Part shown: in pieces, positions 5,535-6,714 of the stretch | How the letters are laid out: the number at the start of each line of letters is the position of its first letter | How positions within the stretch are numbered: position 1 is the first letter of the stretch | Assembly (NCBI RefSeq): GCF_934190855.1 | Contig: NZ_CAKPTN010000089.1 | Span: 1 to 6,714 of the forward strand | DNA length: 6,714 nucleotides | Source of the DNA: an uncultured Veillonella sp. | Lineage (GTDB): Bacteria; Bacillota; Negativicutes; Veillonellales; Veillonellaceae | Reading direction: 5' to 3' | Position numbers and translations under genes: made by a program | Notes under the pieces: generated by a model | Databases searched by the model: none | Told to the model about the DNA's origin: nothing | The model's input: only the letters and a program-made list of their open reading frames with translations

Positions 5535-6263
5535 ATGGAACGATTACAAAAATATATTGCTAGTTGTGGTGTTGCATCACGACGTAAAGCAGAAGAATTA
5601 ATCACAGAGGGTAAGGTGCAGGTAAATGGCCGTAAGGTTACAGAACTGGGTGTTAAAATTAATCCTCAAAAAGATAAGGTTAAGGTTAATGGTCAATTAT
5701 TAGCTCAAGAAAAACCTGTATATTATTTGTTAAATAAACCAAAGGGTGTTATTACATCTGTATCAGACCCTCAAGGTCGAGAAACTGTTATGGATTATAT
5801 AAAAAATGAATCCAAACGTATTTATCCTATTGGACGTCTTGACTTGCATACAGAAGGTTTATTATTACTTACCAATGATGGTGAGTTAGCACAAAACTTA
5901 ACACATCCATCTAAAGGTGTGGAAAAAACTTATGAAGTACGCATCAAAGGTCGTGTTCGCGATGAAGACTTACAAGTTATCGCTAATGGCGTGAAGCTAG
6001 AAGATGGTATGACTGCTCCAGCTACTATTGTTGACTTAGGGTTTGATGATCATAATGGTGTGCACGAAGTAGAGATTACTATCCATGAAGGTCGTAATCG
6101 ACAAGTTCGTCGTATGTTTGAACATTTTGGGTACCGCATTCATAACTTAAAACGTATTGCTTATGCTGGACTTACCTTAGGCGGTGTTAAACGCGGTGCT
6201 TCTCGTCAGCTTACAATTCGTGAAGTTAAAGCGCTTAAAGCATTGGGGACTGGTAAGAAATGA
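5535..6263 (+). CDS. rluB: 23S rRNA pseudouridine synthase B (RsuA/RluB/E/F family)
   Basis: This 242-residue enzyme should convert a uridine of 23S rRNA (position 2605 in E. coli numbering for RluB) to pseudouridine. An N-terminal S4 RNA-binding domain spans residues 1-60 (ERLQKYIASCGVASRRKAEE, with VNGR). The catalytic domain follows, with LLNKPKGVITS (65-75), the active-site loop IGRLDLHTEGLLLLTNDGEL (99-118, catalytic D103) and the C-terminal EGRNRQVRRM motif. RluB is favoured over RluE and RluF by the S4 domain, the length and the position next to scpB, a common Firmicutes arrangement. The start is ATG at 5535, with AAGGA 4 bases upstream inside the end of scpB. A TTG at 5493 would extend it 14 codons into scpB and would place extra residues before the S4 domain. 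The stop overlaps the next start as ATGA. Confidence 0.94.
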   Translation: MERLQKYIASCGVASRRKAEELITEGKVQVNGRKVTELGVKINPQKDKVKVNGQLLAQEKPVYYLLNKPKGVITSVSDPQGRETVMDYIKNESKRIYPIGRLDLHTEGLLLLTNDGELAQNLTHPSKGVEKTYEVRIKGRVRDEDLQVIANGVKLEDGMTAPATIVDLGFDDHNGVHEVEITIHEGRNRQVRRMFEHFGYRIHNLKRIAYAGLTLGGVKRGASRQLTIREVKALKALGTGKK

Positions 6264-6714
6264 AACAAATCATAGTCATTGGTGGTGGTGCGGCAGGTTT
6301 AATGGCAGCTGTTATAGCTGGTCGTGAAGGCGCCCGCGTCATCTTATTAGAAAAAATGAATATGGTTGGTAAGAAAATGGGCATTACTGGTAAAGGTCGC
6401 TGTAATATTACTAATAGTGCAGATATGGCCGAATTTATTAAGAATACGCCTGGTAATGGTAAGTTCCTATATGGTGCTTATGAACGCTTCAGCAATGGAG
6501 ACCTTTTAGATTTACTGCATAGTTGGGGGTTAAAAACGAAAGTTGAACGTGGAGGTCGTGTATTCCCTGAATCCGACTCAGCCTTAGAGGTTCGCAATAC
6601 GTTCATGAAAATCCTTAAAAAGTATAATGTTCAAGTTCATTTAAATGAACCTGTTACATCTATTACGGTAAAGGATAATCGCGTAGTAGGTGTTACAACA
6701 GATAAGGAACAATA
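6260..6714 (+). CDS. NAD(P)/FAD-dependent oxidoreductase, HI0933/BaiN family, N-terminal part
   Basis: These are the first 151 residues of a flavoprotein that continues past the right edge. The N-terminus is a Rossmann FAD-binding fold: IIVIGGGAAGLMAA gives G8, G10 and G13 of GxGxxG, and E31 ends the second strand to hold the ribose. The family-specific stretch MVGKKMGITGKGRCNITN follows at 35-52, with GGRVFPESDSA further on, both typical of the HI0933-like group (PF03486). BaiN from gut clostridia, in the same family, has been linked to bile-acid dehydroxylation, but most members have no proven reaction, so no function is assigned. The ATG overlaps the rluB stop as ATGA, so translation is probably coupled. 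The same pairing with rluB is common in Firmicutes, often followed by cmk; that region is outside the window. Confidence 0.9.
   Translation, partial: MKQIIVIGGGAAGLMAAVIAGREGARVILLEKMNMVGKKMGITGKGRCNITNSADMAEFIKNTPGNGKFLYGAYERFSNGDLLDLLHSWGLKTKVERGGRVFPESDSALEVRNTFMKILKKYNVQVHLNEPVTSITVKDNRVVGVTTDKEQ

Overview
The window is AT-rich chromosomal DNA from a diderm member of the Firmicutes, most likely Negativicutes and probably Veillonella or a close relative. Two things point there. The first is the Firmicutes-type order scpA-scpB-rluB-HI0933-family flavoprotein, with strong Shine-Dalgarno sites. The second is a membrane phosphoethanolamine-transferase-like sulfatase, which fits a cell with an LPS outer membrane. 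The genus is an inference from gene content and protein character, not from a search.

Left part (1-1660): the 3' end of a TrkH potassium-uptake gene runs off the left edge. A small metallo-beta-lactamase-fold hydrolase follows, with its ribosome site overlapping the trkH stop. Three bases after that gene's stop comes a near-consensus sigma-70 promoter. It drives five tightly packed tRNA genes, Asp(GUC), Phe(GAA), Gly(GCC), Cys(GCA) and Leu(UAA), all with encoded CCA, closed by a clean rho-independent terminator.

Middle part (1660-4250): a DUF523 cysteine-rich protein, of the family containing the [4Fe-4S] thiouracil desulfidase TudS, begins inside a 28-bp tandem duplication that copies its own start codon. 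It ends in a hairpin that serves as a bidirectional terminator facing a convergent gene. That minus-strand gene encodes a 610-residue membrane protein with a C-terminal sulfatase/phosphoethanolamine transferase domain. It is transcribed away from an AT-rich divergent spacer that holds an imperfect inverted repeat.

Right part (4250-6714): an operon with its own promoter carries scpA and scpB (Smc-associated segregation and condensation proteins), rluB (23S rRNA pseudouridine synthase) and the start of an HI0933/BaiN-type FAD protein that runs off the right edge. The junctions are tight: 12 bp between scpA and scpB, 1 bp between scpB and rluB, and an ATGA overlap from rluB to the flavoprotein gene, so translational coupling is likely.

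Most of the window is ordinary housekeeping DNA. I do not see a convincing undescribed system. The observations most worth a second look are the duplicated start region of the DUF523 gene and the serine in place of the usual catalytic threonine in the sulfatase-fold transferase.
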